Shown: in pieces, positions 1-8,181 of the stretch
Layout of the letters: every line of letters starts with the position of its first letter
Numbering within the stretch: the stretch's first letter is position 1
NCBI GenBank assembly: GCA_034439815.1
Contig: JAWXBD010000084.1
Coordinates: 15,318-79,317 of the forward strand
Origin: JAEUIT01 sp034439815
Lineage (GTDB): Bacteria > Planctomycetota > Phycisphaerae > Phycisphaerales > SM1A02
DNA length: 64,000 bases
Direction: 5' to 3'
The notes under the pieces: model-generated
Told to the model about the DNA's origin: nothing
The model's database searches: none
The model's input: the letters and a program-made list of their open reading frames with translations, nothing else
Translations under genes and position numbers: made by a program

Positions 1-540
1 CTGACCATCATCGCGAACCAGTACCCGGACCTGCTCGAATTCGACGCGAAACGCGGCATGCTCCGCTTCAAGAGCGACGTCACGTTTGATTCGGGTCAGG
101 CACGGCTGAGTTCGAAGGCGAGCGAGGTCCTCCGCAAGATCGCTCCGGTGCTGAACACCGGTGAGGCGATGAATCTTGAGGTGAAGGTCGTCGGCCATAC
201 CGACAATCAGCCCATCGTCCGCGTCAAAGCGGAGCATCCGACGAACGTCCACCTGTCCGCGCACCGTGCGATTTCCGTCCGCGACGAACTCGTCCGCAGC
301 GGTGTGCAGGCGGCACGATTCCAGGTCGCCGGCTACGGCGAATTCAGGCCGCTCGTGGCGAACGGCTCCAAAGGCGCCCGCGAGAATCGCCGCGTCGAGA
401 TCTTCCTGACGCCGCTCTCCATCAACTTGTCGGACGTTCCGTCCGGTGGCGAGGTGACGGCCGACTCGGCGCCCAGCACGATCACGGCACCACGCAGGAC
501 CAACCAGCCGGTGCGTCGCGCTGAAGAGCCGAGCAAGTGA
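1..540 (+). CDS. OmpA/MotB C-terminal domain protein, 5' end outside window
   Basis: The frame is already open at base 1, so only the last 179 residues are seen. They form an OmpA-type peptidoglycan-binding domain: an F..VTFDSGQARLSS opening strand, the GHTDNQP segment, the LSAHRAISVRDEL helix with its conserved Arg, an AGYGE turn and the closing ENRRVEI strand. Proteins of this family hold the envelope to murein in the periplasm (OmpA, Pal) or anchor stators (MotB). The missing N-terminus would tell which. After the domain comes a Pro/Thr/Ala-rich tail of about 40 residues, probably disordered. The domain call is firm; the exact role is open. Confidence 0.88.
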   Translation: MTIIANQYPDLLEFDAKRGMLRFKSDVTFDSGQARLSSKASEVLRKIAPVLNTGEAMNLEVKVVGHTDNQPIVRVKAEHPTNVHLSAHRAISVRDELVRSGVQAARFQVAGYGEFRPLVANGSKGARENRRVEIFLTPLSINLSDVPSGGEVTADSAPSTITAPRRTNQPVRRAEEPSK

Positions 541-888
541 GCGGCGGCCGATGTATCAAGGCTGAAGGCTGAAGGCTGAAGGGGGCGGCAATGTTGCCTA
601 CCTTCACAGGCCGTTGACAATGAACAAGCTTGCCCGGCGCGCTCGACACCAGTCGGGCGCGCTGTCGTTATGAATTGGTGAGGCTCGACTTTCGGCGTGC
701 GGCTTGGGGCGACTCTCCATTAGAATCACGGTCGTCGGAACGAATATCGCCGAGCCAAAGGGGTGCGAGAGATAGCCGCGGTGCCGGTGCGCCTGCAGCG
801 TCGGGCTGTGGCCACCCTCGTCTCCCCCTTCGCCGCGCGGAACCGTTCCTGTCGTCAGCCGTCCCATCTGTCGCCGCAGGAGCAACGC
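541..888. other. intergenic region, 348 bp, with short heptamer repeat
   Basis: I see no convincing gene here. The first part holds three tandem copies of the heptamer GGCTGAA (about 565-588), listed separately. The remainder is GC-rich and presumably carries the promoter of the large exported protein that starts at 889, but no clear -35/-10 pair was found. Confidence 0.6.
565..588 (+). repeat. heptamer tandem repeat (GGCTGAA)3
   Basis: Three consecutive copies of a 7-base unit lie just downstream of the OmpA-like gene, followed by GGGGG. It resembles in style the heptamer arrays at 9257-9358: 7-base period, and G/A-rich on the plus strand. Function unknown. Confidence 0.7.
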
Positions 889-3870
889 ATGATTGGTTCA
901 CCGTCTTTGATCTCGAGTCTTGGCCGATCGCGGAGCTGCACGCTCGCGGCGATCGTTGCGGGAACCGCCGCCGCCTTCACCGGACACGCACTTGCCGGCG
1001 GTCCGGCCACCCCCGTCATCAGCGAACTTCGCACCGGCCAGCCCGGCCCCGATCTCGATGAGTATGTCGAGATCCGCGGCACGCCCGGCGCCACTCTGAA
1101 CGGTGTCTGGTACCTCGTCATCGGTGACGCCGACGCCGCGCGGCCCCCCGCTCAGAACGGCTTCATCGAAGCTGCCATCAATCTCACGGGCTTGACTATT
1201 CCCGCGAGCGGCTACCTCGTCATCGCCGAATCAACGTTCTCGCTGGGCGTCGCGGATGTCATCGCGACCCTTCCGTTTGAAGACAACGACAACGTCACGC
1301 ACCTGCTGGTCACCGAATTCACCGGCGGTGTCGGCACCGATGTCGACGCGAACGATGACGGAGTGCTCGACGCACGTCTGCCCTGGACGACGCTGCTGTC
1401 GAGCGTGGGCCTCGTCGGCATCATTGACCCCCGCGGAATCGCGGCGGAGTTCGTGTACTCAGAGAACCTCGTCGGTCCCGACGGCGGAGCCGTCCCGCAG
1501 CACGTGTTCCTGTGCCAGAACGACGACAGCGCATACGAGGTTGCCGCTTCCGATCCGGGTGCGGGCGAGGACACGGTCGGCGCCGCCAACCCCACGTGCG
1601 ACTTCACGCCGCCGCCGGTGCAGATCAGCGAGATCCGCATCGATCAGCCCAGTACGGACAACGACGAATTCTTTGAGCTCAGCGGTCCGCCCGGGCTCGT
1701 GCTCGACGGGTACACCTACATCGTGATCGGCGATGGCATCGCGGCTCTGGGTTCCGGCGTCATCGAGGCGGTTGTCGATCTGACCGGCGTGGCGATTCCC
1801 GCGGACGGTTACCTGCTCGTGACCGAGTCCACCTTCACCCTGTTCGGTGCCACCCCTGACTTTGTTGTGGGCGCCAACGGACTCAACTTTGAAAACGATG
1901 ACAACGTCACCCATCTCCTGGTGAAAGACTTCACCGGCGCCAACGGTGCCGATCTCGACGCTGAGAACGACGGCGTGATCGACGCAGCGCCGTGGACAGA
2001 GATCGTTGACTCGGTCGCTCTCATCGTCGGAACACCCGGCTCGGGTGGGAACGAACTCGTCTACTCGCCGACCATCGTCGGCCCGGACGGCGACTTCGTG
2101 CCGAGCGCGGTGTATCGCTGCTTCCCGACAGGCACCTGGCAGATCGGTGAGTTTCCGCCCACTCCCGCCCTCGACACGCCCGGCACGGAGAACTTTGGCT
2201 GTCCGAGCTGCGGCGGTGAAGGCAGCTGCTTCGCCGAGCACGCATCCGCCGGATGCGATATCAGCGACTGCTGCGAACTCGTGTGCGCAGTCGATCCGGA
2301 GTGCTGCATGACCGGCTGGGACGCAGTGTGCGTCGCCAACGCGCAGGAACTCTGCAACGCGGCCGGATCGCCGCCTGTCCTCACCATCAACGAAGTGCGC
2401 ATCGCGCAGCCCAATGCCGACAACGATGAGTTCTTCGAAATCCTCGGCGCTCCGGGCACGTCACTCGACGGTGTTGCGTACGTGGTGATCGGCGACGGTC
2501 TCGATGCCAACGGTGTCGTCGAAAACGTCACGCTGCTCTCCGGCACGATTCCGGGCGACGGATTTTTCGTCGTCGCGAAGAGCACGTTCACGCTCGGCAA
2601 TCCCGATCTCATCCGCGACAACATCAACTTTGAAGACGGCGACACCGTCACGCATCTGCTCGTCTGGAACTTCAACGGCGCGCTCGGCGCGGATCTCGAC
2701 GCCGACAACAATTGCACGCTGGATTCGACTCCATGGGAGGCGACCATCGACGGCATCGTCCTGCTCGGCGAAGAGAACTGCGGCTACGCGGCAACCGCCG
2801 TGGGCCCGGACACGATCTTCGCACCGGCCCACGCGTTCAAGTGCACGCCGGACAACGTCTGGACCGTCGGACTCTTCGCGTCGACGGCCAACGACACGCC
2901 GGGCTTCGCCAACGCCACGTGTCCCGCAGCGGATCCGTGCGGCGAGGGTGCGGCGCAGGACTGCTTCACGGCGGCACGCACGCCGGGCTGCAGCGATGCC
3001 GACTGCTGCAATGCAGTCTGCACCATCGATCCGACGTGCTGCAGCGCGGCATGGGATGCAACGTGCGTCACTCTCGCGAACGAGAACTGTCTCGTTCCGG
3101 CGGATCCGCCGGCCGTGCAGCTCAGCGAGATCCGCACCGATCAGGCCGGCACCGATCTCGACGAATACTTCGAACTCATCGGCGCGCCTGGCACCAGCCT
3201 GACCGGCGCCACGTACATCGTCATCGGCGATGGCCCTGCGGCACTCGGATCGGGCGTCGTCGAAATGGCGCTGCCGCTGACCGGCTTCGTCATTCCGTCC
3301 GACGGTTTCCTGCTGGCGGCAAAGGCGTCGTTCACGCTGACCGGCGCAGTGCCTGATTACGTCGTCGGCGACAGCGCCCTCATCTTTGAGAACGGCGACA
3401 ACGTCACGCACATGCTGGTGTGGGAATTCGAGGGGTCGGTCGGAACGGACCTCGATACGAACGACGACGGCACGCTCGACAGCCCGCCGTGGACGTCGGT
3501 CATCGACTCCGTGGCGCTGCAGGGGGCGAGCAAGACGGGCGAGCTGGTGTACAGCACGACGATCGTCGGACCGAACGGCAACTTCGTTCCGAGTCACTTG
3601 AAGTTCTGCCCGAGCACGACAGTCTGGACCCTCGGCACGTTTGATCCGACGCTGTCGGACGACAGCCCGGGCGCGGCGAATCCCGACTGCACGTACAGCG
3701 AGGTCTGCGTCGGCGACCTCGACGGCAGCGGCGCCGTGAACGCGGGTGATCTGGCGATTCTGCTCGGCGCCTGGGGCCCAGGCGGCGGCGCCGCTGACCT
3801 CGACAACGACGGCGACGTGGACGCGGGCGACCTCGCGATCCTCCTCGGCGCGTGGGGCGGCTGTCCGTAA
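889..3870 (+). CDS. exported lamin-tail-like repeat protein with Cys-rich modules and C-terminal dockerin-like motif
   Basis: I place the start at ATG 889, which has an AGGAG six bases upstream and gives a 993-residue protein with a plausible signal peptide ending near GHALAGG (residue 38). Four similar units of about 190-200 residues begin near residues 43, 244, 497 and 743. Each opens with an I(S/N)E(I/L/V)R..QP..D.DE(F/Y).E strand and contains (V/I)IGDG and NVTHLLV, resembling lamin-tail domains (LTD). Two Cys-rich modules (about 438-492 and 680-738) with a CC..VC..DP.CC...WD..CV pattern sit between units 2/3 and 3/4. Residues from about 941 carry two EF-hand-like dockerin repeats (DLDGSGAVNAGDL and DLDNDGDVDAGDL). 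Such proteins are typical of Phycisphaerae surfaces. Function unknown; calcium binding and extracellular location are inferred. Confidence 0.85.
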   Translation: MIGSPSLISSLGRSRSCTLAAIVAGTAAAFTGHALAGGPATPVISELRTGQPGPDLDEYVEIRGTPGATLNGVWYLVIGDADAARPPAQNGFIEAAINLTGLTIPASGYLVIAESTFSLGVADVIATLPFEDNDNVTHLLVTEFTGGVGTDVDANDDGVLDARLPWTTLLSSVGLVGIIDPRGIAAEFVYSENLVGPDGGAVPQHVFLCQNDDSAYEVAASDPGAGEDTVGAANPTCDFTPPPVQISEIRIDQPSTDNDEFFELSGPPGLVLDGYTYIVIGDGIAALGSGVIEAVVDLTGVAIPADGYLLVTESTFTLFGATPDFVVGANGLNFENDDNVTHLLVKDFTGANGADLDAENDGVIDAAPWTEIVDSVALIVGTPGSGGNELVYSPTIVGPDGDFVPSAVYRCFPTGTWQIGEFPPTPALDTPGTENFGCPSCGGEGSCFAEHASAGCDISDCCELVCAVDPECCMTGWDAVCVANAQELCNAAGSPPVLTINEVRIAQPNADNDEFFEILGAPGTSLDGVAYVVIGDGLDANGVVENVTLLSGTIPGDGFFVVAKSTFTLGNPDLIRDNINFEDGDTVTHLLVWNFNGALGADLDADNNCTLDSTPWEATIDGIVLLGEENCGYAATAVGPDTIFAPAHAFKCTPDNVWTVGLFASTANDTPGFANATCPAADPCGEGAAQDCFTAARTPGCSDADCCNAVCTIDPTCCSAAWDATCVTLANENCLVPADPPAVQLSEIRTDQAGTDLDEYFELIGAPGTSLTGATYIVIGDGPAALGSGVVEMALPLTGFVIPSDGFLLAAKASFTLTGAVPDYVVGDSALIFENGDNVTHMLVWEFEGSVGTDLDTNDDGTLDSPPWTSVIDSVALQGASKTGELVYSTTIVGPNGNFVPSHLKFCPSTTVWTLGTFDPTLSDDSPGAANPDCTYSEVCVGDLDGSGAVNAGDLAILLGAWGPGGGAADLDNDGDVDAGDLAILLGAWGGCP

Positions 3871-3901
3871 GTTCGACAGTTCATTGCAGCATTGACGAGC
3901 G

Positions 3902-3934
3902 ACGGGTCCGGCGCGAGCCGGGCCCGTTGTTTTC
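3902..3934 (+). terminator. rho-independent terminator
   Basis: An 11-bp stem (acgggtccggc / gccgggcccgt, one G-U type pair) with a GCGA tetraloop is followed by TGTTTTC. It lies 31 bases after the stop codon of the dockerin protein and fits an intrinsic terminator for it. Confidence 0.75.
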
Positions 3935-3950
3935 TGTTGGGAAGAAGAAA

Positions 3951-4150
3951 CGGAGAAACACAGAGAGACACAGAGGACACAGAGGGACACAGAGCATGCA
4001 GTTCTTCTACTCCCTCCGACTTCTTTTACTTCTTCGTCTTCGCTGTCTCGTCTTGATGCTTGCCTGCCGTCCTCGCAGGCGCTCCCATCCGTGACTGCTC
4101 TGTGACCTCTGTGTCCTCTGTGTCCTCTGTGTCCTCTGTGTCTCTCTGTG
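3951..4150. repeat. nonamer tandem repeats arranged as a long inverted repeat
   Basis: The left arm (about 3957-3994) is built of near-copies of ACACAGAGG. The right arm (about 4099-4150) is five copies of CTCTGTGTC plus variants, which is the reverse complement. The arms can pair into an imperfect hairpin of about 35-40 bp around a 100-bp centre with no recognised gene. This fills most of the gap between the dockerin gene and the MlaE-like gene. Confidence 0.8.
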
Positions 4151-4177
4151 CTTATCCTGGGCTGCTAAACTCCGCCG

Positions 4178-5026
4178 ATGCTTGCTCCCGCCCGCGGTAT
4201 CAGCAGCTTTGGACAGTCCATCTTTTCGTCCATCTTTTCGACCCTGAGCGGCTTCGGCCGCTTTACGCGTTTCACGATTGCCACGTTTCATTGGATGATC
4301 GTGCGGCCGGGCTGCTGGCTCCGATGGAGTCAGATCGCACCGCAGCTCTATCGCGTCGGTGTCGCGAGCGTGCCCGTCGTCGCGATCGTCGGTGTGTTCA
4401 TCGGGATGATTCTGGCGCTCGAAGGCTACGTGCAGTTTGCCGCGATCGGTCAGGAAGACCGCATGGGCGGCGTGATCAACGCTGCGGTGACGAAGCAGAT
4501 CGGGCCGGTGCTCGCGGCCGTCATGGTCGCTGGACGTGTCGGCGGTGCGCTCGCCGCTGAACTCGGTTCCATGAAGGTCACGGAGCAGCTCGATGCGATG
4601 CGCGTGATGGCCGCGGACCCGATTCGCACGCTGGTCGCTCCGCGCGTTGCCGCCTGCGTCCTGATGACTCCGCTCCTCACCATCTACTCCGACGTCCTCG
4701 GATCCTGGGGGGCGTGGCTCATCTGTGTCCACGTGCATGGCATTTCGAGTCCCGACTACTGGCACTTCACCGGACTGTTTGTGACGTGGTGGGACCCGAT
4801 CACCGGAATTGCAAAAAGTGCGGTGTTCGGGCTCTGCATCGGATTGATCAGCTGCTACAAGGGTTTTCACTGCGGTGCGGGGGCGACGGGCGTCGGCCGG
4901 GCGGCGACGGCGAGTTTCGTTGCGAGCTTCATCGCGATCATCATCACGAACCTGGTGCTGGCGCAGTTCCTCGGCAAGCTGCAGACGTGGCTCGATCCCA
5001 ACAGTCAGAGCAACCTGCTGTCGTGA
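4178..5026 (+). CDS. MlaE/YrbE-family ABC transporter permease
   Basis: This 282-residue protein matches the MlaE (DUF140) permease family, whose members move phospholipids or other lipids across the inner membrane as part of MlaFEDB-type importers. Family features are visible: a conserved hydrophobic core starting at VVAIVGVFIGMILALEGY, the cytoplasmic-loop signature ELGSMKVTEQLDAMRVM with DPIR and LVAPRV following, and the C-terminal SCYKGFHCGAGATGVGRA segment. Length is slightly above the usual 260. The usual partners (ATPase MlaF, MCE protein MlaD) are not next to it: downstream is a transglutaminase-like gene after 31 bases. Either the partners are elsewhere or the operon continues differently. 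Family call firm. Confidence 0.92.
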   Translation: MLAPARGISSFGQSIFSSIFSTLSGFGRFTRFTIATFHWMIVRPGCWLRWSQIAPQLYRVGVASVPVVAIVGVFIGMILALEGYVQFAAIGQEDRMGGVINAAVTKQIGPVLAAVMVAGRVGGALAAELGSMKVTEQLDAMRVMAADPIRTLVAPRVAACVLMTPLLTIYSDVLGSWGAWLICVHVHGISSPDYWHFTGLFVTWWDPITGIAKSAVFGLCIGLISCYKGFHCGAGATGVGRAATASFVASFIAIIITNLVLAQFLGKLQTWLDPNSQSNLLS

Positions 5027-5057
5027 GCTTCGAAATCCCCGCGAAGGAGTCTGCGTA

Positions 5058-6221
5058 ATGTCATTGCGACCGTTGCCGTTGATCGTCTTCATGCTCGCGC
5101 TGGCGTCGCTTGCCCCCCTGGCCGGATGGCAGGCACGACCGGCGGCCAGCAAGGCCATCGACCGCTATGACCCCAAGCTGTATGACGTGAAGTTTGAAGT
5201 GACGATCGCCGCGTTCCCGAGCACGACCGATCCAGCGGTCACGTTGCAGGAGACGCCGATCGCGTTACCCATGATTCTGGACGGCCCGTTCAGCAGGGTC
5301 GATCCAAAGACGATGCAGCCCGAACTGTGGCTGGAAAATCATCGCGACGCGCAGCTCTCCGATCGCGCCCGCATCGAAGAGAAGCAGGAACTCGGCATGT
5401 CGTTCGCCGTGATTCCAGTGCAGTCCTTCAACGGCTCCGTGCTGCGCTGGAACGTGCAGTGGCGCATGCAGAGCTGGTCGTGCCGGGTCGACGAGTCCAT
5501 GCTCGCCCGCTGCACCTGGCCACGGGAGTGGCCCGAGGAGGTGCGCTCAGCGCTCGAGCCGCAGAAGGGCATCGAAAGCAACGAACCGTTCGCCAAGGCG
5601 ATCGTCGCGCAGGCCCTCGGTGATCAGGTGCGGTCCACGGCGCCGTGGTTTGCCACGAAGGAGATTCTGCGCACGGTCACGACGGGATTCCGCAGCGTCA
5701 GCTCCGATGCACTCGAACGCCGCGCCGGGGGCCGGGTCGTCGGGCTCAAGATGGACGGAGCGCGTTTCAGCGTCGAACGCGAATTCGGAACGCAGCATGA
5801 TCTTGTGGCGACGTGCGTGGCGGCGCTCCGCGCCGCCGGCATTCCGGCCCGCCCCGTGGTCGGCATCAGCGAAGAACGTTCGAGGGCCGCAGCCGGCGGC
5901 CGCAAGCGCACGATTCTCATCAGCTGGGGCGAGGTGTACATGCCCGAACTCGGCTGGGTTCCGTTCGATCCGATGCGCCTGCGTGGCAGCGCCGTGCGAT
6001 CGTTGAAGGTCGGAGATGCATGGCCGGGCGTCGGCACCATGAAGGACCTCAACGAGTGGATTCCTATCGCCTGGTGCTTCGCGCCAAATGCGTATGTCAG
6101 TCCGCCGTTCGCATCCGTCTGGGGCTGGCGGCCCACCGGGCGCACGATGGCGAGTTCATTCGAAGCAACCATCGGCCTGCAGGTCATTTCACGCGGCAAG
6201 GGCATCGACGATCCGCAGTGA
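5058..6221 (+). CDS. exported transglutaminase-like domain protein, catalytic His apparently missing
   Basis: ATG 5058 is preceded by GAAGGAG and gives 387 residues with a signal peptide (LPLIVFMLALASLAPLAGW). A transglutaminase-like core covers about residues 230-320. The Cys-containing helix reads DLVATCVAALRAAGIPARPV, and the Asp strand reads ELGWVPFDPM. In active members the strand between them is H-A-W-x-E-V-Y; here it reads I-S-W-G-E-V-Y, so the catalytic His is replaced by Ile. It may be a non-enzymatic binding domain or use another residue. It follows the MlaE-like permease closely and could be co-transcribed. Role unknown. Confidence 0.8.
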   Translation: MSLRPLPLIVFMLALASLAPLAGWQARPAASKAIDRYDPKLYDVKFEVTIAAFPSTTDPAVTLQETPIALPMILDGPFSRVDPKTMQPELWLENHRDAQLSDRARIEEKQELGMSFAVIPVQSFNGSVLRWNVQWRMQSWSCRVDESMLARCTWPREWPEEVRSALEPQKGIESNEPFAKAIVAQALGDQVRSTAPWFATKEILRTVTTGFRSVSSDALERRAGGRVVGLKMDGARFSVEREFGTQHDLVATCVAALRAAGIPARPVVGISEERSRAAAGGRKRTILISWGEVYMPELGWVPFDPMRLRGSAVRSLKVGDAWPGVGTMKDLNEWIPIAWCFAPNAYVSPPFASVWGWRPTGRTMASSFEATIGLQVISRGKGIDDPQ

Positions 6222-6244
6222 CGGTCTTCCCCTCCATGCCGACA

Positions 6245-6278
6245 TGACCTCTGATGCCGTTGAAGGCATCAGAGGTCA
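6245..6278. terminator. perfect 14-bp stem-loop between convergent genes
   Basis: A perfect 14-bp inverted repeat (tgacctctgatgcc / ggcatcagaggtca) with a 6-base loop lies 23 bases after the transglutaminase-like stop and 77 bases from the stop of the converging gene. It has no T-run on either side, but position and symmetry fit a bidirectional terminator or transcript-end structure. Confidence 0.6.
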
Positions 6279-6355
6279 GCGTGGTCGAGGCGGAGTGCAT
6301 GGTGTCGCTGCAAAAGCCGCACTCAGGAGATCAGCCGGTCAGCGGTGTCCGACCG

Positions 6356-7498
6356 TCAACGGTTCCTGTTGCCCATGGCCCGGGCGCGAGCAGCGGCGCT
6401 GGCACTGCCCGAATTCGACTTCTTCGTCGCCGAGGCGGAACTCTTCTTTGCCGGCAACGCCTTGCGGATGGCTTTCTTCGCCGGCTGACTGTCGAGCACC
6501 ACGCGTTCACTGCTGGAGCCGCCGAGCACCACCACGCTGGACGATGCTCCGCTCCTGGCGCCGGGTTTCGCAGCGCCGTTGCTGCTGGGCGTGACGACTG
6601 CAGGCGCGCGGTCGGGCTTCGTGACTGTCGCTCCGCCGCCGGTCGCGGCGGACGGCGGCATCGGCGGTGCGGCAGGCTCGCCCTGCACCATCATCGCACT
6701 CTGATCGGCAGGTGCGCCAGCCGGCGCCGCCGGCATCGCTTCCGCCATCTGTTGGTTGCTGCACGCGACGAAGTTTGCAACATCGCCACCCAGCACCAGA
6801 TTGCTCGTGATGATCACGATGTCACCGTCCGTCAGCTTGAACATGTGACGGAGACCGAACGCCTCGCTGACTGCAGCGGTCGCCATGTTCGGGAACGGTG
6901 CCCCGAAGAGATTTGCGGTCTCCGCGGTGCCTGAACCGGTCGAACCCATGTTGAACGGTCCGTGGAACAGCTTCGGACCCATCGCTCCGTCAGCCAACGC
7001 AGCAAAGACTGCGTTACCGCCGGGAGTCGACACCGCGCCGCCGTTGGCGCTGGTGATGATCTTGATCGTGCACGCGCCGCCCATCTTCGACGAAGACTGA
7101 ATGAAGGGACAGATCGGCGCCTCGAACGTGACGTCGTACTCCGCCGATTCACTCGACTTGTTGTTCACCGTCGCGTTGCCGGTCAGCTTCGCGTTGCCGT
7201 TGGGATCGAGATCGGCTACGTATTCCCATGAGGCTTCCCACGCACCGCTCGGATCGACCGAGGATCCGGAGAAGTGCACCGTTCCGTTCGCGCCGGCGGA
7301 GTTCGCGAAGCTCTGCACCGAGTGCACTGGGCCGCCGTTCACCCGAATGGTGAAGGTGCCGACAGGCATCGACTGACCGAGTGCCGGCGTCGCGAAGCCG
7401 ATCGTGGCGGCGAGTCCGGCCAGCACTGTGGCGAGTCTCGTGGCTGGAGCGAACCCGAGCCCCCGCTTGCTTCCGTTGATGTCGTGTAACTGACGCAT
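6356..7498 (-). CDS. unknown exported protein with basic Ala/Lys-rich tail
   Basis: The start is ATG at 7498, preceded on this strand by GAAGGAG, giving 380 residues. A signal peptide is clear (TRLATVLAGLAATIGFATPALGQ). The mature part up to about residue 260 is a beta-rich, Gly/Asn-rich region of unknown family, with several Asn-Gly turns and three Cys. From about 265 on it is low-complexity (Pro/Ala), and the last 50 residues are strongly basic (KKAIRKALPAKKSSASATKK and an Arg-rich end). The tail could bind polyanions such as DNA or acidic cell-wall polymers, but nothing proves it. I do not recognise the family. Confidence 0.75.
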   Translation of the reverse strand: MRQLHDINGSKRGLGFAPATRLATVLAGLAATIGFATPALGQSMPVGTFTIRVNGGPVHSVQSFANSAGANGTVHFSGSSVDPSGAWEASWEYVADLDPNGNAKLTGNATVNNKSSESAEYDVTFEAPICPFIQSSSKMGGACTIKIITSANGGAVSTPGGNAVFAALADGAMGPKLFHGPFNMGSTGSGTAETANLFGAPFPNMATAAVSEAFGLRHMFKLTDGDIVIITSNLVLGGDVANFVACSNQQMAEAMPAAPAGAPADQSAMMVQGEPAAPPMPPSAATGGGATVTKPDRAPAVVTPSSNGAAKPGARSGASSSVVVLGGSSSERVVLDSQPAKKAIRKALPAKKSSASATKKSNSGSASAAARARAMGNRNR

Positions 7499-7783
7499 GG
7501 TGTCTCCTTCGAACGCTTGACCACAGTTCGCTTCGCCGCAGCGTTGGACGTAAGGCTGCACAGACCGAGCAAACTCCTGCTTCAACCGAACGTCGGATTC
7601 GATCGAAGGAAAGCAAGTAGCTGGGTCGTACCGGGGCGTGGTGTTTGCGCAAGCGGCGGGAGCCAGTCGATTTGGCGAAGCGCTGCCGGTGGCGCGGGCG
7701 CGGCCGAGAACCATTTTGTCGCGTCCGCGACGATTGGCCGGGTTCATTCCACGACAACGGCCGGCGATGCCGATCATCTCTCC

Positions 7784-8083
7784 ATGACTGTCCAGGATCC
7801 CTCGTCAGCAAACGCCTCAGCTGGACCAGCGCCGCAGCAGCACGGTTCCGTCCCCAGGCTGCGCCTGAGCGAATCGCAGCTCACCCCGGCGGAGACGGCG
7901 ATCGAGGTGCTGCGCGAAGTCCGCTGCAAGGCGCTTGCGATGTACGGCCCCTGCATGGCGGCATCCCTGACGGTGATTCACGTGATGGCCCGCCGGGAGG
8001 TCGAGACCGCGCCCTGGTCGTGGAGCGAGAAGGCCCGCGTGCTCGCGGAGCTCTCACGACTGATGGGATCTGCTGCGGCCTGA
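7784..8083 (+). CDS. hypothetical protein, 99 residues
   Basis: An ATG-started frame with codon use like its neighbours in its second half. The N-terminal 30 residues are Pro/Ala/Ser-rich and probably flexible. Residues 30-99 look helical, with two Cys and a WSWSEKARVLAELSRLMG end. There is no clear ribosome site, so the start could be elsewhere in the same frame. No family recognised. It is divergent from the exported protein ending upstream and 98 bases before the TlpA-like gene. Confidence 0.5.
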   Translation: MTVQDPSSANASAGPAPQQHGSVPRLRLSESQLTPAETAIEVLREVRCKALAMYGPCMAASLTVIHVMARREVETAPWSWSEKARVLAELSRLMGSAAA

Positions 8084-8181
8084 GCGAGGCATGGTCGATC
8101 CGACGATCGCAAGCCGAATCCGATAGCCTGTGCCCGATAGGCTATTGACGGTCCTGTTTCCATCCACCGAGGAGATCACCC

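Noticed and set aside
2461..3990. 509-codon open frame antisense to the lamin-tail-like protein
   Set aside because: Arg/Ala/Val-rich shadow of the four repeats; the sense frame has signal peptide, Cys modules and dockerin tail.
3951..4150. CRISPR array
   Set aside because: The 9-base units are directly adjacent without spacers and the two arrays are in opposite orientation.
4007..5158. 383-codon open frame antisense to the MlaE-like gene
   Set aside because: Contains the translated nonamer repeat (RETQRTQRTQ...) and highly charged sequence; no family match by eye; the sense gene is clearly MlaE.
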